The position numbers and the translations under genes were made by a program. Shown piece by piece: positions 1 through 9,995 of a DNA stretch of 64,000 bases. Numbering within the stretch: position 1 is the stretch's first letter; every line of letters begins with the position of its first letter. The notes beneath the pieces are model-generated. The model made no database searches, was not told where the DNA came from, and saw only the letters and a program-made list of their open reading frames with translations. Source of the DNA: Actinomyces mediterranea (GTDB lineage Bacteria; Actinomycetota; Actinomycetes; Actinomycetales; Actinomycetaceae); the NCBI RefSeq assembly GCF_900155595.1, contig NZ_FTPB01000003.1, forward strand, positions 453,990 through 517,989. The letters are read 5' to 3'.

Positions 1-759
1 CGCGCAGCAGCGCGATCCTCTCATCCCACTTCTCCTTGGGCTCGCCCATGGACAGCCAGATGTCGGTGTAGATGAAGTCGACGCCGGCGACGCCGGTATC
101 GATGTCATCGGTGACGAGGACCCTGCCGCCGTTCGCCGCGGCGAGTTCGCTCGCCCTGACGACGATCCCGGGGTCATTGTGCAATTCGGGAGGGGCGACC
201 ATGCGCACATCCATCCCCATCATCGCGCATGACACGAGCAGCGAGTTGGCGACGTTATTGCGGGCATCGCCGACGTAGGCGATGGAGATGTCGGCGATGT
301 CCTTACCCGATGCTTCGATCATCGTCATCTGATCGGCGAGCATCTGAGTGGGGTGCCAGTCATCCGTCAAGCCATTCCATACGGGGACTCCGGACAGTTT
401 CGCGAGCAATTCGACGTGCTCCTGTTTGGCTCCGCGGAATTCAATGGCGTCGAACATCCGCCCGAGTACGCGCGCCGTGTCAGCGACCGACTCCTTGTGC
501 CCCATCTGCGATCCCGAGGGATCAAGGTAGGTGACATGGGCTCCCTGGTCATGGGCTGCGACTTCGAATGAACACCTAGTGCGAGTGGAGGTCTTCTCGA
601 AGAGAAGGGCGATGTTCTTCCCCTTGAGGTGTTGCGCTTCGTGCCCTTCGCGCTTCGCCGCCTTGAGGTAAGCGGCGAGGTCGAGAAGCGAGCGCCACTC
701 CCGGGGAGTGAAGTCCACTTCCTTGAGGAAGTGCCGTCCTTGTAGGGCATGCGCCATGG
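1..759 (-). CDS. arcB: Ornithine carbamoyltransferase, catabolic type (3' end cut by window)
   Basis: In the arginine deiminase pathway this cytosolic enzyme converts citrulline and phosphate to ornithine and carbamoyl phosphate. The frame is open from the ATG at 757-759 to the window edge (253 codons; the family is about 335). The carbamoyl-phosphate motif STRTR appears near residue 57, followed by HPTQ near residue 136, both typical of ornithine transcarbamylases. An AAAGGAT ribosome site lies just upstream of the ATG. It sits 28 bases downstream of arcA on the same strand, which favours the catabolic ArcB role over biosynthetic ArgF. Family call is certain; the catabolic role is inferred from context. 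The C-terminal third is outside the window. Confidence 0.93.
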
Positions 760-787
760 TGGATCCTTTCAATAGTGCGGTTGGGTG

Positions 788-2014
788 TCAGTTGACTGGG
801 TCGCGGACGATCGGGCAACTCATGCAGCGCGGGCCACCGCGCCCTCGTCCCAATTCATTGCCCGGAATGGCGACGACTTCGATGCCGTTCTCCTCGAGGA
901 AGGAGTTGGTCGCCGTATTGCGCTCGTAGGTGACGACGACGCCGGGCGAGATCGCCAAGACATTCGACCCGTCATTCCACTGCTCGCGTTCGTTGGTCAG
1001 CGAGTCGAATGGCGGTTCGAGCACCCTCAGGGAGTCCAGGCCGAGGGCTTTGGCGATGACGACGTGCATCTCTTCGGGGTCGTTGATCGTCACGTCCAAT
1101 TCTTTCGGAGTATCGCCGGGTCGGATCGTGTGCGAGCGCAGCATTCCCAGGCCGGGATATTTGACGAAGGTGTCTGCGTCCGCCATGGTCATCACCGTGT
1201 CGAGGTGCATCTGCGCCCTCGTCTTGGGCATTTCGACGGCGATGACCTGGTTGACGCGATTGGAGGAGAAGAGGCGCGCAGCCAGCCGCTCGACGCCCTG
1301 GGGGCAGGTCCGCTCACTCATGCCGACGAGTACCGCACCGTTACCGATGACGAGGACATCGCCGCCCTCCACGGTGGGCGTTCCCGCTTCGGAGCCGTTG
1401 GAGTGGATCCTCGGGCCGTATTGCGAGAATCGGGGGTGATGGCGGTAGAGGATCTCCCCATTGATGGTCTCCCGGCGCCTGGCGCTCTTTCGCATCGCCG
1501 AAATGGAGACGCCGTCGTAGATCCAGCAGGACGTGTCCCGGGTGAAGAGATGGTTGGGAAGGGGCGCGAGCACAAAGTCGTCGTCCGCGATGGTCTCCAG
1601 CGAGACGGAGCGGGTGTAGGGGACCCGTTCGAAGAGCTCCTTCTTCGTCATGCCCGCGATGAGCAGTTCTGCAAGGTCGTGCGCCTCGAGCTTCTCCGCG
1701 TAGGACACGATGGCGTCGATGGCGCCCAGGCCGCACAGCTCCTCGGTGAAGACTTCTGACAGCGCCTGGAAGCGGGCTCTCGGACTCTCCAGCGCCTCCC
1801 CCAGCATCTGTTTGAAGTCGAGGACCTCGACCCCGCGCTGCAACAGACTCTCAGCGAAAGCGTCATGCTCTTCCTGAGCGCGTTCCAGCCACAGCACATC
1901 ATCGAAGAGGAGTTCATCCTTATTCGAAGGAGTGAGGCGCAGCATTTCATTGCCGGGGCGGTGAAGCATCACCTGCTTCAAGGCTCCGACCTCTGAAGAA
2001 ACACATGGTTTCAT
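788..2014 (-). CDS. arcA: Arginine deiminase (copy 1)
   Basis: Hydrolyses arginine to citrulline and ammonia in the cytosol. The 408-residue product has the guanidino-modifying-enzyme signatures FTRDTS, EGGD, HLDT and a C-terminal GGPRCMSCP, in which Cys397 should be the catalytic nucleophile. Length is normal for the family. I chose the ATG at 2012-2014: a strong AGGAGGG lies six bases upstream, whereas the in-frame TTG three bases earlier would be too close to it. It is followed directly by arcB, so the pair should be co-transcribed. A second deiminase lies upstream at 2185-3423. The leader holds several inverted and direct repeats, listed separately, that suggest this gene has its own promoter and regulator. 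Confidence 0.95.
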   Translation of the reverse strand: MKPCVSSEVGALKQVMLHRPGNEMLRLTPSNKDELLFDDVLWLERAQEEHDAFAESLLQRGVEVLDFKQMLGEALESPRARFQALSEVFTEELCGLGAIDAIVSYAEKLEAHDLAELLIAGMTKKELFERVPYTRSVSLETIADDDFVLAPLPNHLFTRDTSCWIYDGVSISAMRKSARRRETINGEILYRHHPRFSQYGPRIHSNGSEAGTPTVEGGDVLVIGNGAVLVGMSERTCPQGVERLAARLFSSNRVNQVIAVEMPKTRAQMHLDTVMTMADADTFVKYPGLGMLRSHTIRPGDTPKELDVTINDPEEMHVVIAKALGLDSLRVLEPPFDSLTNEREQWNDGSNVLAISPGVVVTYERNTATNSFLEENGIEVVAIPGNELGRGRGGPRCMSCPIVRDPVN

Positions 2015-2041
2015 CAAAGACCCTCCTGTATTACATCGTTG

Positions 2042-2058
2042 CGAACATCACATGTTCG
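2042..2058. promoter_or_regulatory. Perfect inverted repeat in the arcA leader
   Basis: CGAACAT-CAC-ATGTTCG has perfect 7-bp arms and a 3-base spacer and lies 27 bases upstream of the arcA start. Its size and position fit an operator for a dimeric regulator. The regulator is not identifiable here. Confidence 0.5.
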
Positions 2059-2067
2059 AGATGCGTA

Positions 2068-2096
2068 CGAGCGTACCAATAGCACGTTCGTACCAA
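2068..2096. promoter_or_regulatory. Direct repeat pair upstream of arcA
   Basis: Two 12-base copies, CGAGCGTACCAA at 2068-2079 and CGTTCGTACCAA at 2085-2096, differ at two positions and are 17 bases apart. They could be tandem half-sites for an activator or repressor. This is an inference from spacing only. Confidence 0.35.
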
Positions 2097-2132
2097 AAGA
2101 GGTTTCGTGAATTTCCAGACATTTTTCAGCTA

Positions 2133-2144
2133 GTACACATGTAC
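2133..2144. promoter_or_regulatory. Short inverted repeat in the arcA-arcA intergenic region
   Basis: GTACA-CA-TGTAC has 5-bp arms with a 2-base spacer, in an AT-rich stretch about 119 bases upstream of arcA copy 1 and 41 bases downstream of the stop of copy 2. It may be an operator or part of a promoter region. Evidence is weak. Confidence 0.3.
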
Positions 2145-2184
2145 CTTAACAACTTCTTCCAGTAAGAGGTACTTCCCTAGCGCC

Positions 2185-3423
2185 TCACTGGCCGTCATCG
2201 AGCGGAGCAGGAGCGCGCACAATCGGGCACGTCATGCAGTGGGCGCCGCCGCGCCCGCGCCCCAGCTCGTTGCCGGGGATGGTCACGACATCGAATCCGA
2301 GGGAGGAGAAGTACTCATTCGACACATGGTTGCGCTCATAGGCCATGACGACGCCCGGTTCGAGGGCCAGCAGATTCGACCCGTCGTTCCACTGCTCGCG
2401 CTCGGCGGTCAAAGAATCCGTCGGCACCGTGATCACGCGGATAGCATCGACGCCCAGGGCGCGGGCGATGACGTCGTGCATCATCTCCGCATCGAAGACG
2501 CTGATGTCAAGATCGCCATCGTCCCCGGGGCGAATCACCTGGGTTCGGACCTGCCCGAGTCCGTGGTAGACGGTGAAAGTGCGCTCGTCGAGCATGGTGA
2601 AGATCGTGTCGAGGTGCATCTGCGCGCGCTTCTTCTCGATCTGCAACACGATGACCACCTTCGCCGCATCACCCGCGAAGAGGCGCGTGGCGAGGCGCTC
2701 GATGCCCTGCGCCGTCGTGCGCTCAGATGCGCCGATGATGAGGGCGCCGTTACCCGCATTGATGATGTCCCCGCCCTCGATCGTCGCGGATCCGTCGAGG
2801 GTCCCGTGCTTCCAGAAGGGGATGTCTTCGGAGGCGAAGCGCGGGTGGAGGCGGTAGACGATCTCCTGATTGATGGTCTCGCGCCTGCGCGCGGGCTTGC
2901 GCATCGAGGAGACGGCGACGCCCGAGGAGATCCACGAGGATGTATCCCGGGTGAACAGATGGTTCGGCAAGGGGGCGAGAATGAACTCGTCGAGACCCAT
3001 GCCGGAGATCCACGCGGATCTCGGCTCACTCACCTGGTTGAGCAACTCCCGCTTCGTCAACCCCCCGATGAGCATATCCGCCAATTCGCGCGCACCCAGA
3101 GCCGCACCGAATGCCCGCAGCGCATCAAGGGCAGCAGGACCGACGGTGCGCTCCGTGAAGACCAGTTCGAGGGCCTCATCGCGGCCGCCGGGCACTTCGA
3201 GGGCCTCGGTGAGCAGCTCATCGAAATAGAGCACCTCGATCCCGCGGGCACGCATTTGATCCGTCATCGCGTCGTGTTCTTCTTGAGCGCGTTCCAGCCA
3301 GATGAGGTCGTCGAAGAGCAATTCTCCCATATTGGAGGGAGTGAGCCTGGACATCTCACTGCCAGGGCGGTGGACCAGAACGGTTTTCAGCGGCTCGACT
3401 TCGCTGACGACATGGGGCTGCAT
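2185..3423 (-). CDS. arcA: Arginine deiminase (copy 2)
   Basis: A second full-length arginine deiminase (412 residues) in tandem with copy 1. It keeps FTRDTS, EGGD, HLDT and the C-terminal GGAHCMTCP with catalytic Cys396, so it looks functional. The ATG at 3421-3423 has GAGGAGG five bases upstream. Upstream in-frame starts would run into the folD-proximal hairpin and are less likely. The two copies are clearly paralogous but diverge along their whole length, so this is not a recent exact duplication. It is transcribed toward copy 1 and arcB, but a 170-base repeat-rich gap separates it from copy 1, so the two may be controlled separately. Confidence 0.94.
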   Translation of the reverse strand: MQPHVVSEVEPLKTVLVHRPGSEMSRLTPSNMGELLFDDLIWLERAQEEHDAMTDQMRARGIEVLYFDELLTEALEVPGGRDEALELVFTERTVGPAALDALRAFGAALGARELADMLIGGLTKRELLNQVSEPRSAWISGMGLDEFILAPLPNHLFTRDTSSWISSGVAVSSMRKPARRRETINQEIVYRLHPRFASEDIPFWKHGTLDGSATIEGGDIINAGNGALIIGASERTTAQGIERLATRLFAGDAAKVVIVLQIEKKRAQMHLDTIFTMLDERTFTVYHGLGQVRTQVIRPGDDGDLDISVFDAEMMHDVIARALGVDAIRVITVPTDSLTAEREQWNDGSNLLALEPGVVMAYERNHVSNEYFSSLGFDVVTIPGNELGRGRGGAHCMTCPIVRAPAPLDDGQ

Positions 3424-3441
3424 TGAATCCTCCTCACAAGT

Positions 3442-3465
3442 GGGGCGGGGCATCGCCACCGCCCC
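3442..3465 (-). terminator. GC-rich hairpin between folD and arcA copy 2
   Basis: GGGGCGG (3442-3448) pairs with CCGCCCC (3459-3465), and the intervening GGC/GCC can extend the stem. It lies 6 bases past the folD stop and 18 bases before the arcA start, so it may end the glyA-folD transcript or attenuate read-through. There is no clear T-tract. Confidence 0.45.
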
Positions 3466-3471
3466 GCAGTG

Positions 3472-4368
3472 TCACTGCGCCGCGCGCTCAGCGGCTTCGA
3501 CGACATTGGTGACGAGGAGCGCCCTCGTCATTGGGCCGACGCCTCCGGGGTTGGGGGACAGCCACGAGGCGACTTCGTCAACCCCATCGGCGATGTCGCC
3601 CATGAGGCGGGAGCGCCCGCCCTCCCCCACGACCCGACTGACGCCCACATCGAGGACCACCGCCCCGAGTTTGACCATGTCGGCGGTGATGAGGCCCGCC
3701 GTACCCGCCGCACCCACCACGACATCCGCGCGGCGCACGTGATCGGCCAGGTCGCGGGTCCCTGTGTGACACACGGTGACCGTCGCATTGACCTCTTTTC
3801 GCATGAGCAGCAGACCGATGGAGCGCCCCACCGTCACGCCTCGGCCCACGACGCAGACCTCCGCGCCTGCCAAGTCGATGCCGTGGCGCTCGACGAGTTC
3901 GATGACGGCGCGCGGCGTGCACGGGAGCGGAGATTCGATGGGCCCTGAGCCGCGCAGCACGAGCCGCCCGAGATTCGTCGGATGCAGCCCATCCGCATCC
4001 TTGGCGGGATCGATCCCCTCGAGGACCTCATTCTGATCGATGCCCGTGGGCAGGGGAAGCTGCACGATGTAGCCGGTGCACGCGGGATCCGCGTTGAGGC
4101 GATGCACTGCGGCCTCGACTTCTTCCTGCGAGGCGGTCTCGGGCAGGTCGATGCGGATCGACTCGATGCCGACCTCGGCGCAGTCACGGTGCTTGCCCGC
4201 GACGTAGGTCACCGAACCGGGGTCTTCGCCGACGAGGATCGTGCCAAGACCCGGGATGATGCCGCGCTCACGCAGGGCGGCGACCCGATCAGCGAGTTCG
4301 GCCTTGATGCGTGCGGCGGTCGCCGTGCCGTCGAGGACCTTCGCGGGTCCGTTCCAGGGGGCCCTCAT
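3472..4368 (-). CDS. folD: Bifunctional methylenetetrahydrofolate dehydrogenase / methenyltetrahydrofolate cyclohydrolase
   Basis: Interconverts 5,10-methylene-, methenyl- and 10-formyl-tetrahydrofolate using NADP in the cytosol. The 298 residues show the catalytic YVAGKHRDC segment (Lys near residue 59), the QLPLP motif, the DADGLHP motif and a Rossmann GRGVTVGRS segment, all diagnostic of FolD. The ATG overlaps the glyA stop as ATGA, so the two are translationally coupled and form a one-carbon operon: GlyA makes methylene-THF and FolD oxidises it. Length is standard and no key residue appears to be missing. Confidence 0.96.
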   Translation of the reverse strand: MRAPWNGPAKVLDGTATAARIKAELADRVAALRERGIIPGLGTILVGEDPGSVTYVAGKHRDCAEVGIESIRIDLPETASQEEVEAAVHRLNADPACTGYIVQLPLPTGIDQNEVLEGIDPAKDADGLHPTNLGRLVLRGSGPIESPLPCTPRAVIELVERHGIDLAGAEVCVVGRGVTVGRSIGLLLMRKEVNATVTVCHTGTRDLADHVRRADVVVGAAGTAGLITADMVKLGAVVLDVGVSRVVGEGGRSRLMGDIADGVDEVASWLSPNPGGVGPMTRALLVTNVVEAAERAAQ

Positions 4369-5654
4369 TCGCCGAGTCCTGCGTAGAGCGGGTGCGCATT
4401 GGTGAGAGCGGCAACGCGACGGCGCAGCCGCTCGACGTCGACCGATCCGCCGGAGGCACCCTGAACAAGGGTCGTGCCGATGATGTCCGCGACCTCGGCG
4501 AAGTCAGCGGCGTCGAAACCGCGGGTCGCCAGAGCGGGGGTGCCGATGCGCAGTCCGGAGGTGCGCATCGGGGGGCGCGGGTCGAAGGGAACGGCATTGC
4601 GGTTGACGGTGATACCGACCTCGTGGAGGAGGTCTTCTGCCTGCTTGCCGTCGAGGACGGAGTCGACGAGGTCCACGAGGACGAGGTGCACATCCGTGCC
4701 GCCGGTGACGAGTTTGACGCCCGCCGCTTTCGCATCATCGGCGCCCAGGCGCTCCGCGAGGAGCTGTGCGCCCTCAATGGTGCGGCGCTGGCGGTCCTTG
4801 AACTCTTCAGTCTGCGCGACCTTCATCGCAATGGCCTTCGCCGCGATCGCATGCATGAGCGGGCCCCCTTGCTGTCCGGGGAACACCGCGGAGTTGATCC
4901 TCTTGCCCCACTGCTCGCCGCGCGACGACAGGATCATGCCCGAGCGCGGACCACCGAGGGTCTTGTGGACGGTCGTCGTGACAACGTCCGCATAAGGGAG
5001 CGGGTTGGGGTGGAGGTCGGCGGCGACAAGGCCGGCGAAGTGGGCCATGTCGACCCACAGGGCGGCGCCCACCTCATCGGCGATATCGCGGAATGCCTGG
5101 AAGTCAAGATGGCGCGGATAGGCGGACCAGCCTGCGATGATGACCTTCGGGCGTTCACGCAGAGCAGCTTCGCGCACCGCGTCGGGTTCGATACGCATGG
5201 TATCGCGGTCAACCTCGTAGGCGACGGCGCGGTAGTTCTTGCCGGAGAAATTGATGCGCATACCGTGGGTGAGGTGGCCTCCGTGGGCGAGGGACAGCCC
5301 GAGGATCGTGTCGCCGACCTCTGCCATCGCCATGAGGGCCGCGACATTCGCCTGTGCACCCGCGTGGGGCTGAACATTGACGAAGTCTGCGCCGAAGACC
5401 TGCTTGGCGCGCTCGATCGCAAGAGACTCCGCAACGTCGACCGCTTCGCAACCGCCGTAGTAGCGACGTCCGGGATAGCCCTCTGCATACTTGTTCGTCA
5501 GCACCGAGCCCTGCGCTTCGAGTACGGCGCGGGGCACAAAGTTCTCCGACGCGATCATCTCGAGGGTGGTGCGCTGGCGCTCCAGCTCTTGATCGAGGAT
5601 GGCTCGGATCTCGGGATCCAATTGAGCCAGGGGCATGTTGTTAAGGGAATCCAT
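4365..5654 (-). CDS. glyA: Serine hydroxymethyltransferase
   Basis: PLP enzyme converting serine and tetrahydrofolate to glycine and methylene-THF. The 429-residue product has the PLP-lysine segment [12 protein letters not shown], the substrate region ASENFVP near the N-terminus and GGTDVHLVL near residue 345. I chose the ATG at 5652-5654, which has AGGAGA five bases upstream; an upstream GTG would add 16 residues without family similarity. The gene is first of the glyA-folD pair. A 161-base gap separates it from the glycosyltransferase upstream and should hold its promoter, though I could not assign -35/-10 boxes with confidence. Confidence 0.96.
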   Translation of the reverse strand: MDSLNNMPLAQLDPEIRAILDQELERQRTTLEMIASENFVPRAVLEAQGSVLTNKYAEGYPGRRYYGGCEAVDVAESLAIERAKQVFGADFVNVQPHAGAQANVAALMAMAEVGDTILGLSLAHGGHLTHGMRINFSGKNYRAVAYEVDRDTMRIEPDAVREAALRERPKVIIAGWSAYPRHLDFQAFRDIADEVGAALWVDMAHFAGLVAADLHPNPLPYADVVTTTVHKTLGGPRSGMILSSRGEQWGKRINSAVFPGQQGGPLMHAIAAKAIAMKVAQTEEFKDRQRRTIEGAQLLAERLGADDAKAAGVKLVTGGTDVHLVLVDLVDSVLDGKQAEDLLHEVGITVNRNAVPFDPRPPMRTSGLRIGTPALATRGFDAADFAEVADIIGTTLVQGASGGSVDVERLRRRVAALTNAHPLYAGLGE

Positions 5655-5815
5655 CGGGTTCTCCTGTTTCTTCGAACTCACCGAGTCATCGGTCGGCACC
5701 ACGGCCCAGGCGGGCGGCCGTCATGCCAGTTCATCGCTCCCCGGTGGTCGCCCACCTATTCGCCAGTCACGACGCAGCCACTGTATCGCGTCGCACCGGC
5801 ATGTGCATCACCCGA

Positions 5816-6541
5816 TCACGCGCCGGAGGACCCGCTCGTGATGCGGACCCCCAGAGGGGTTGGGCTTCCCATGGACTCGAGACGCGCGACCAGCGCAGAA
5901 CCCTCGACGACGAAACGAAGAGCGTCCACCGTGTATCTTCCGATGAGTCGGCGCGGCTCGTGAGCGATCCGCCACGCCCACCCCAGGCGGAAACGATGGA
6001 TCCACGCCGGGAAGTACTGCTCAGCGGCTGCGAATTGATCAATCCATCCGCCTGCCGTCATGACAGAGGCCCTGGGGAGCCATGCGCGGACGCCGACGGC
6101 AATCCGATCCTGCAGTCCCGCGCCCAGGCCGACGATAACGAGCCGGGGATCGAATGCGATGAGCTGACCGGGGTCGGCGCGAAGCTGCGCGAGCCCCTCA
6201 TATCCGTCGATACACATCGTCTCGAAGTCGCCGAGGCGTTCAGCCGCCTTGAGCGCGACCCCCGGCCCAGCGCCGATAAGCGCGATTTTCGCGCCCTTGT
6301 CAAGCAGGCGGAAGACGTGCGGGGCGACGAGATCCGCCGAGGAGCGCTCAATGGAGTGGCCCGCGCGCGCGAGCGCCATCTGCAAGAGCGTTCCGTCGAT
6401 CCCAACGAGGTCGACCCTTGCGAGCTGTTCCCAGTCGGCGTTCAGCAGCGAATAGTGGTTGAGCCAGGTGACGACCCGTCCGGGTTGCATCACCTGCCGG
6501 GCGCATTCTTCGAGGGGATCTTCATGAGCGGGGGCCGTCAT
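5816..6541 (-). CDS. WecG/TagA/CpsF-family (GT26) glycosyltransferase
   Basis: Likely transfers an N-acetylmannosamine-type sugar onto a lipid-linked intermediate during cell-wall or surface glycan synthesis. The 241 residues match the GT26 fold: an N-terminal donor region, VGLGAGLQDR where most members have a VGLG-x-P-x-QE-like loop, AGGWIDQFA in place of the usual G-GG-x-FD stretch, and the C-terminal block WRIAHEPRRLIGRY, which is the most diagnostic part. The loop changes hint at a divergent donor or acceptor. No transmembrane segment is seen; members associate peripherally with the membrane. It sits just downstream of two huge secreted proteins and near other glycan genes. The ATG has only a weak ribosome site. 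Confidence 0.8.
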   Translation of the reverse strand: MTAPAHEDPLEECARQVMQPGRVVTWLNHYSLLNADWEQLARVDLVGIDGTLLQMALARAGHSIERSSADLVAPHVFRLLDKGAKIALIGAGPGVALKAAERLGDFETMCIDGYEGLAQLRADPGQLIAFDPRLVIVGLGAGLQDRIAVGVRAWLPRASVMTAGGWIDQFAAAEQYFPAWIHRFRLGWAWRIAHEPRRLIGRYTVDALRFVVEGSALVARLESMGSPTPLGVRITSGSSGA

Positions 6542-6578
6542 GCGTTCACCATGTCACAAATCATGACCGTAGATTCGA

Positions 6579-9500
6579 TCACTCGCGCGTGATGCTCACG
6601 GTCGCGTCGAATGTCATCGACGGCGTGGACCTGTAATTGAGGTGCTCCTCAACACTGATCCGGTTACTCCCCTCGCGAAGGACGGAGGCGGGGATCTTGA
6701 TGACCAGAGGATCTGCAATCGCCTTCGCCGTCGAAATCGCCGCATTCGCGAAGGTCGAGTGCGTGACCGGCCCCTCGCTCATGCGTTGACGCCCGACTTC
6801 GACGCCATTGACATAGACCACTGCACCATCGTCGGCCCTCACGCTCAACGTCATGACCGTCGATTCCGTCAGATTCATCACTTCGACATCCCGGCTGAAG
6901 TAGTACGCGGCAGCACGGTCTGCGGATGGGATCGACAGCGGCGTCGCCAACTCCGCACTCCCCCACCCGATCGGAGTCTTCCCCCGCTCCCAGGAAGCGA
7001 GGTCGAACTCGGTCATCCAATCGGCGCTCGGAGCCTCCTTATTCGTCCAGTACGACCACACGTCTCCCGTCGAAATGATGTCCTCAGCGGGTTCTAGGGG
7101 CTCCTCGGGCGTCGGTTCCTCGGGCGTCGGCTCTTCAGGGTCGGCACCGATCGCATCATCAGGAACTTCGGTGATGCCGACGGTCGTCACCGTTGCCTGC
7201 ATCGTCATCGAAGGGCTCGATCGATAGTTAACGTGGGTCTCCACCGCAATGGTGTTAGCGCCAGGGGTCAACAGGGAGGAGGCGACGACCACGGATGAGC
7301 GTTGAGCGCGGGCACGGGCGGTATTGACGGGCGCGTCGGCGTAGAAGCCGTGGTGGAGCTGCGCCCCCTCGGTCAGTCGCGTGCGCTGGACTTCTCGCCC
7401 GTTGATGTAGACGGCGGCGCCGTCGTCTGCGGTGTAGGAGATCTCCACACCACCAATCGATGATGGGTCGTCAACCGTGAAAGTCGTACGGAAGTACGTC
7501 GTCACCGGACGAGGCGCAATCGAGGAGGCGTCGATGAGCGTGTGGATCTGGGAAGCCCCGTAGCCGATCGGCGCTTTGCCCTGCTCCCATTGCGAATCGT
7601 CGTAGTCCGGGGTTGCCCATGACGCGTCAGGAGCCTCAGCAGACCACCGGAACTTCCAGGTTGCGGTGTCGGTGAGGAGTTCTTGGCTTTCGATGACCGG
7701 TCCGGGCATGTACACGGCCGTCGACGCGGACCTATTGCCCGCGGAGTCGACTGCTCGCACGAAGAAACGATTCGCCCCGCCCAGCGGCACCTCGACGGTG
7801 GTCGTTGCCGTCGATGCGATCACGCGGTCATCGCGGAGGATCTCGTACGATGCGGTATCCTCGGCGCCGCGCCATGTGAGTGTGACCGTGGTGTCGTCGA
7901 CGCCGGTGGCGCGCAGTCCTGACGGCGCGGCGGGGGGTGTCGCATCCTGAGCGGGGTAGATCGCGAATCCGCCGTTCCACTGCGACGAGTACTTCGAGGT
8001 GAAGGACCTCGTGAAGTCACCGCCGACCCACAGGGCTCCGTTCGAGGAGAGTTTGAGGGCCCACGCGCCAGTCGAGCGCCGCGAGGACAGCCGGTAGGGT
8101 GTCCAGCCAAGATGCTCTCCGGTCACGGCATCCCATCCCCCCACCCAGAGGATCTCGTCGGCTCTGGTCCACCCCTCGCCGATGTAATCGAAGTTGTCGG
8201 CATCCTGGTAGGAATAATCCGAGCAGTGACACGACGCGTACAGAACTCCGTTGTCGGAGTGGGTGATCGCCTGGAGGTCGCCCCCATTGTTCAGCGTGAT
8301 CGACGCGGAGGTCCGTCGATGCGAGGAGGTGTCGTATCCGAAGAGGTTGTGCTCGGATCCTCCGAAGTACACGCGGTCGCCCGCAACGTCCACCGCCTGT
8401 TGATACGTGCGCTTGACCGAGGATCCGACGAACTGGAATGAGGGGTCGAGCGCGGCGGTTTCGGTGGAGATGGCCGCCGCATTGTCGGCCCGACCGGTCG
8501 CCGTCCTGGCGAAGTGGCCGCCCGCATAGTAGTGCGAGGTCGCTGTGTCGACGGTGGAGGCGACGACGGTGCCGAAGAACTCGGGGTTCCACGAGCGGTC
8601 GGGTTTTCCGGTCATTGACACTCGGGCAGCGGCACGACCGTAGACCCTCATCGCGCCCTGCCCGGACAGGTGGGTGAATCTGCCCCCGAAGTAGATGAAA
8701 TTACCATCCGTAGAGACGCTGGTGACCGAAACCCTCCCGTTCGACAGTCCGTTCTCGATGAGGAGGTCCCACGATTGGTCGATCGAACCGTCTGCAGGGT
8801 TGATGACGACTGTTCCGCTGTGTCGTTCGCCCCCCACCCGGGTGAAGTCCCCGACGACGAGGAGGCGCCCATCGGGAAGGGCGAGGAGATCCTTCACTTG
8901 GTTGTTGAAATCGAAGGTGAGGGAGGAGATCCATTCCCCCGAGGTCGCGTTGAACGCCGCGAGACCGGCACTCGGTTGAACGGCCCCGTTTGTGCCTCTC
9001 TTGACGCCGGTGAAGTTGCCGCCGACGAACATGGTGTCCCCCACCTGTTCAATGGCCTGGACTTGGATATTGCCCTCTGCCACCGAGCCGTTGAGGTTTC
9101 CCTCGACCCCCCAGCCCGTGCGCTGGGCGTAGGGGGAGACGGTGCGGGCGCCGACGGGCTCAACGGTTCCGGAGTCGGGGATGGGTGAGAATCCCGCGTC
9201 GGTCGATGTGATACGCGGGCGGACGTAGACCTCCGAATAGGGCATGTATCCGCGCCCGGAGTCGATGATGAACGAGGACGAGTGGAGACTGCCGGACACG
9301 TGGGCCTTGGAGCTGTAGGCGAAGCCCATCGCGTAGTTCTTCGACGCACTCGTGTGCATGTTGACATATTCGAGCCCACCCGGGCCAAAACCCGAGCGGA
9401 TAATGCTGGTTCCCTGCCAGCTCCCATTGTTGAAACGGTAGGACACGGGTATCAACGACTTGAAGGGCCACGTCCAGTGCGGCATGATGTGCGGCTTGAT

Positions 9501-9995
9501 GTCGACGCTCTGCCAGCTGGTGCCGTGCCTGTCGTAGGCTCGCACGACCCTGAATCCCTCGTCGAGCGCGGAAGGGGCGCCCCCGTTGAGGAGGGCGTCG
9601 ATCGTTTCATTCGACAGCTGGACGGGATTGAAATCGTCGGGCGTGCGGTTGCGCGTGACGAGGGCGGAGGCCTCGCCTTTCCCGACGGACCATGTCTCCC
9701 ACCCCTCGCGTCCGCGACCGATGAGGACCCAACCTCCCCCGTCCATTGTCTGATCGCAGAAGAACTGCTGCGGAGTCTCCATCTGGGGGGTGAGCAGCCA
9801 GTAGGCACCGTCTTCGGCAGCAGGGTTCTGCTCCTTGACGTCCCAGCATGAGGCGGCGGCTCTCGCCGCGGAGGACCCGTCGCGGACGCTCGAAACATCG
9901 GGGTCATCGGCCGTGGCGTCAGGCGCCCAGGGGAATCCGATCACAAGGGCCACAGCCAGCGACAGGGCACAGAGGGAGCGCAGTTTCATCGTCAT
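6579..9995 (-). CDS. Large secreted multidomain protein with fibrinogen-like GGGW domain (paralogue A)
   Basis: A 1138-residue exported protein. Residues 1-30 form a signal peptide ending near ATA-DD. A bacterial fibrinogen-like domain follows, with Cys50, Cys80 and the FCDQTMDGGGW signature (GGGW at 86-89). Then comes a repeat-rich region (about 290-690) with recurring VGGNF/VGGDFT blades, probably a beta-propeller. Next is a fibronectin type III domain (about 695-775). Two C-terminal jelly-roll-like modules carry DDGAAVYINGREV and DDGAVVYVNGVEV. A Pro/Glu-rich linker separates the modules. No LPxTG or C-terminal anchor is present. The order suggests a carbohydrate- or host-ligand-binding surface protein; the ligand is unknown. 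The ATG at 9995 is shown, but the ATG at 9989 has better spacing from GAAAG. Paralogue B lies upstream. Confidence 0.8.
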   Translation of the reverse strand: MTMKLRSLCALSLAVALVIGFPWAPDATADDPDVSSVRDGSSAARAAASCWDVKEQNPAAEDGAYWLLTPQMETPQQFFCDQTMDGGGWVLIGRGREGWETWSVGKGEASALVTRNRTPDDFNPVQLSNETIDALLNGGAPSALDEGFRVVRAYDRHGTSWQSVDIKPHIMPHWTWPFKSLIPVSYRFNNGSWQGTSIIRSGFGPGGLEYVNMHTSASKNYAMGFAYSSKAHVSGSLHSSSFIIDSGRGYMPYSEVYVRPRITSTDAGFSPIPDSGTVEPVGARTVSPYAQRTGWGVEGNLNGSVAEGNIQVQAIEQVGDTMFVGGNFTGVKRGTNGAVQPSAGLAAFNATSGEWISSLTFDFNNQVKDLLALPDGRLLVVGDFTRVGGERHSGTVVINPADGSIDQSWDLLIENGLSNGRVSVTSVSTDGNFIYFGGRFTHLSGQGAMRVYGRAAARVSMTGKPDRSWNPEFFGTVVASTVDTATSHYYAGGHFARTATGRADNAAAISTETAALDPSFQFVGSSVKRTYQQAVDVAGDRVYFGGSEHNLFGYDTSSHRRTSASITLNNGGDLQAITHSDNGVLYASCHCSDYSYQDADNFDYIGEGWTRADEILWVGGWDAVTGEHLGWTPYRLSSRRSTGAWALKLSSNGALWVGGDFTRSFTSKYSSQWNGGFAIYPAQDATPPAAPSGLRATGVDDTTVTLTWRGAEDTASYEILRDDRVIASTATTTVEVPLGGANRFFVRAVDSAGNRSASTAVYMPGPVIESQELLTDTATWKFRWSAEAPDASWATPDYDDSQWEQGKAPIGYGASQIHTLIDASSIAPRPVTTYFRTTFTVDDPSSIGGVEISYTADDGAAVYINGREVQRTRLTEGAQLHHGFYADAPVNTARARAQRSSVVVASSLLTPGANTIAVETHVNYRSSPSMTMQATVTTVGITEVPDDAIGADPEEPTPEEPTPEEPLEPAEDIISTGDVWSYWTNKEAPSADWMTEFDLASWERGKTPIGWGSAELATPLSIPSADRAAAYYFSRDVEVMNLTESTVMTLSVRADDGAVVYVNGVEVGRQRMSEGPVTHSTFANAAISTAKAIADPLVIKIPASVLREGSNRISVEEHLNYRSTPSMTFDATVSITRE
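6587..7032 (-). repeat. Near-identical tract shared with 10251-10696 (paralogue A copy)
   Basis: This encodes the last C-terminal module. Positions 6587-6693 and 6779-7032 match 10251-10357 and 10443-10696 without a difference that I can see, while the roughly 85 bases between them have diverged. The constant offset of 3664 bases shows a mosaic of identical and divergent blocks rather than uniform decay. Confidence 0.85.

Noticed and set aside
4311-5963. A 550-codon plus-strand frame opposite glyA
   Set aside because: Antisense to glyA; composition typical of a shadow frame.
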